DNA of 31,542 bases from Oehlia diaphana (taxonomy: Eukaryota > Glomeromycota > Glomeromycetes > Glomerales > Glomeraceae), in the NCBI GenBank assembly GCA_003833135.1, contig QZLH01001024.1, forward strand, positions 15,111 through 46,652, written 5' to 3'. The translations under genes and the position numbers were made by a program. This document shows, in pieces, positions 31,406-31,542 of this stretch (position 1 is the first letter of the stretch; each line of letters starts with the position of its first letter). The notes under the pieces were generated by a model. The model was given only the letters and a program-made list of their open reading frames with translations. It made no database searches and was not told where the DNA came from.

Positions 31406-31542
31406 TGGTTTTGCATATTATAGTATGTTTTATTACAGAATTAATTTTACTCTTTTTTAGTTTTGCGTATTATAGTATGTTTTATTGCTTTTTTTAGTTT
31501 TGCGTATTATAGTATGTTTTATTACTTTTTTTAGTTTTGCGT
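31406..31542. repeat. 37-bp tandem repeat running off the right edge
   Basis: Units at 31459-31495 and 31496-31532 are nearly identical (AGTTTTGCGTATTATAGTAT then GTTTTATTRC and a T run). A partial copy starts at 31533 and is cut by the window end. A diverged, longer first unit begins near 31406. Array length beyond the window is unknown. Confidence 0.85.

Noticed and set aside
1..31542. tRNA or rRNA genes
   Set aside because: I looked for conserved A/B-box and rRNA words by eye and saw none; a tRNA scan would be needed to be sure.

Overview
The window looks like nuclear DNA of an arbuscular mycorrhizal fungus (Glomeromycotina, probably Rhizophagus or a close relative). The evidence is the extreme A+T richness, short GT..AG introns of about 55-150 bp, an Ssh4/Ear1-type SPRY gene and a fungal BRCA2 gene embedded in many nested, decaying DNA transposons and gypsy-type retroelements, and repeat families I associate with these genomes. 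The organism call is inference. There is a 699-base N gap at 19800-20498.

Layout. 1-2400: AT-rich DNA with a 19-bp tandem repeat and a very large imperfect palindrome (about 520-2346), whose right arm has been hit by a CACTG-type MITE (1300-1578) and an 8-bp-TSD MITE (1957-2201). 2412-7850: a decayed pogo/Tigger transposase split in two by a 4.4-kb element (2948-7363) with TA duplications and terminal inverted repeats. That element carries an IS630/Tc1-like transposase (minus strand) and, convergent to it, a second intron-containing gene of unknown function with Cys motifs. It was itself invaded by a 516-bp foldback element, a 169-bp palindrome and another CACTG MITE. 7887-8895: three more MITEs, one inserted in the target duplication of another.

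10123-16503 is the only clearly intact genic part: an Ssh4/Ear1-like Rsp5-adaptor gene (plus strand, 3 exons, 435 codons) convergent with a BRCA2 homologue (minus strand, 14 exons, 1088 codons, four BRC repeats, helical/OB/tower DNA-binding domain). In both models all exon phases close with no internal stop.

17597-25017 is a degenerate gypsy-type retroelement: LTR-like promoter, long leader, a gag polyprotein with a long N-terminal extension made of a repeated helical motif and CxxC pairs, Retrotrans_gag-like region, CCHC knuckle, protease with NTGA in place of DTGA, and an RT cut off at its first blocks. It is interrupted by another insertion that contains the N gap. A second copy of the same family (27256-30960) keeps only the LTR-like region, leader and N-terminal extension. 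Between them lies a minus-strand pseudogene resembling a PARP-like ADP-ribosyltransferase. The right edge holds an acidic C-terminal exon and a 37-bp tandem repeat running off the window.

The most unusual items are the two-gene Tc1-like element, the repeated helical module in the retroelement, and the stack of nested insertions with readable target-site duplications.
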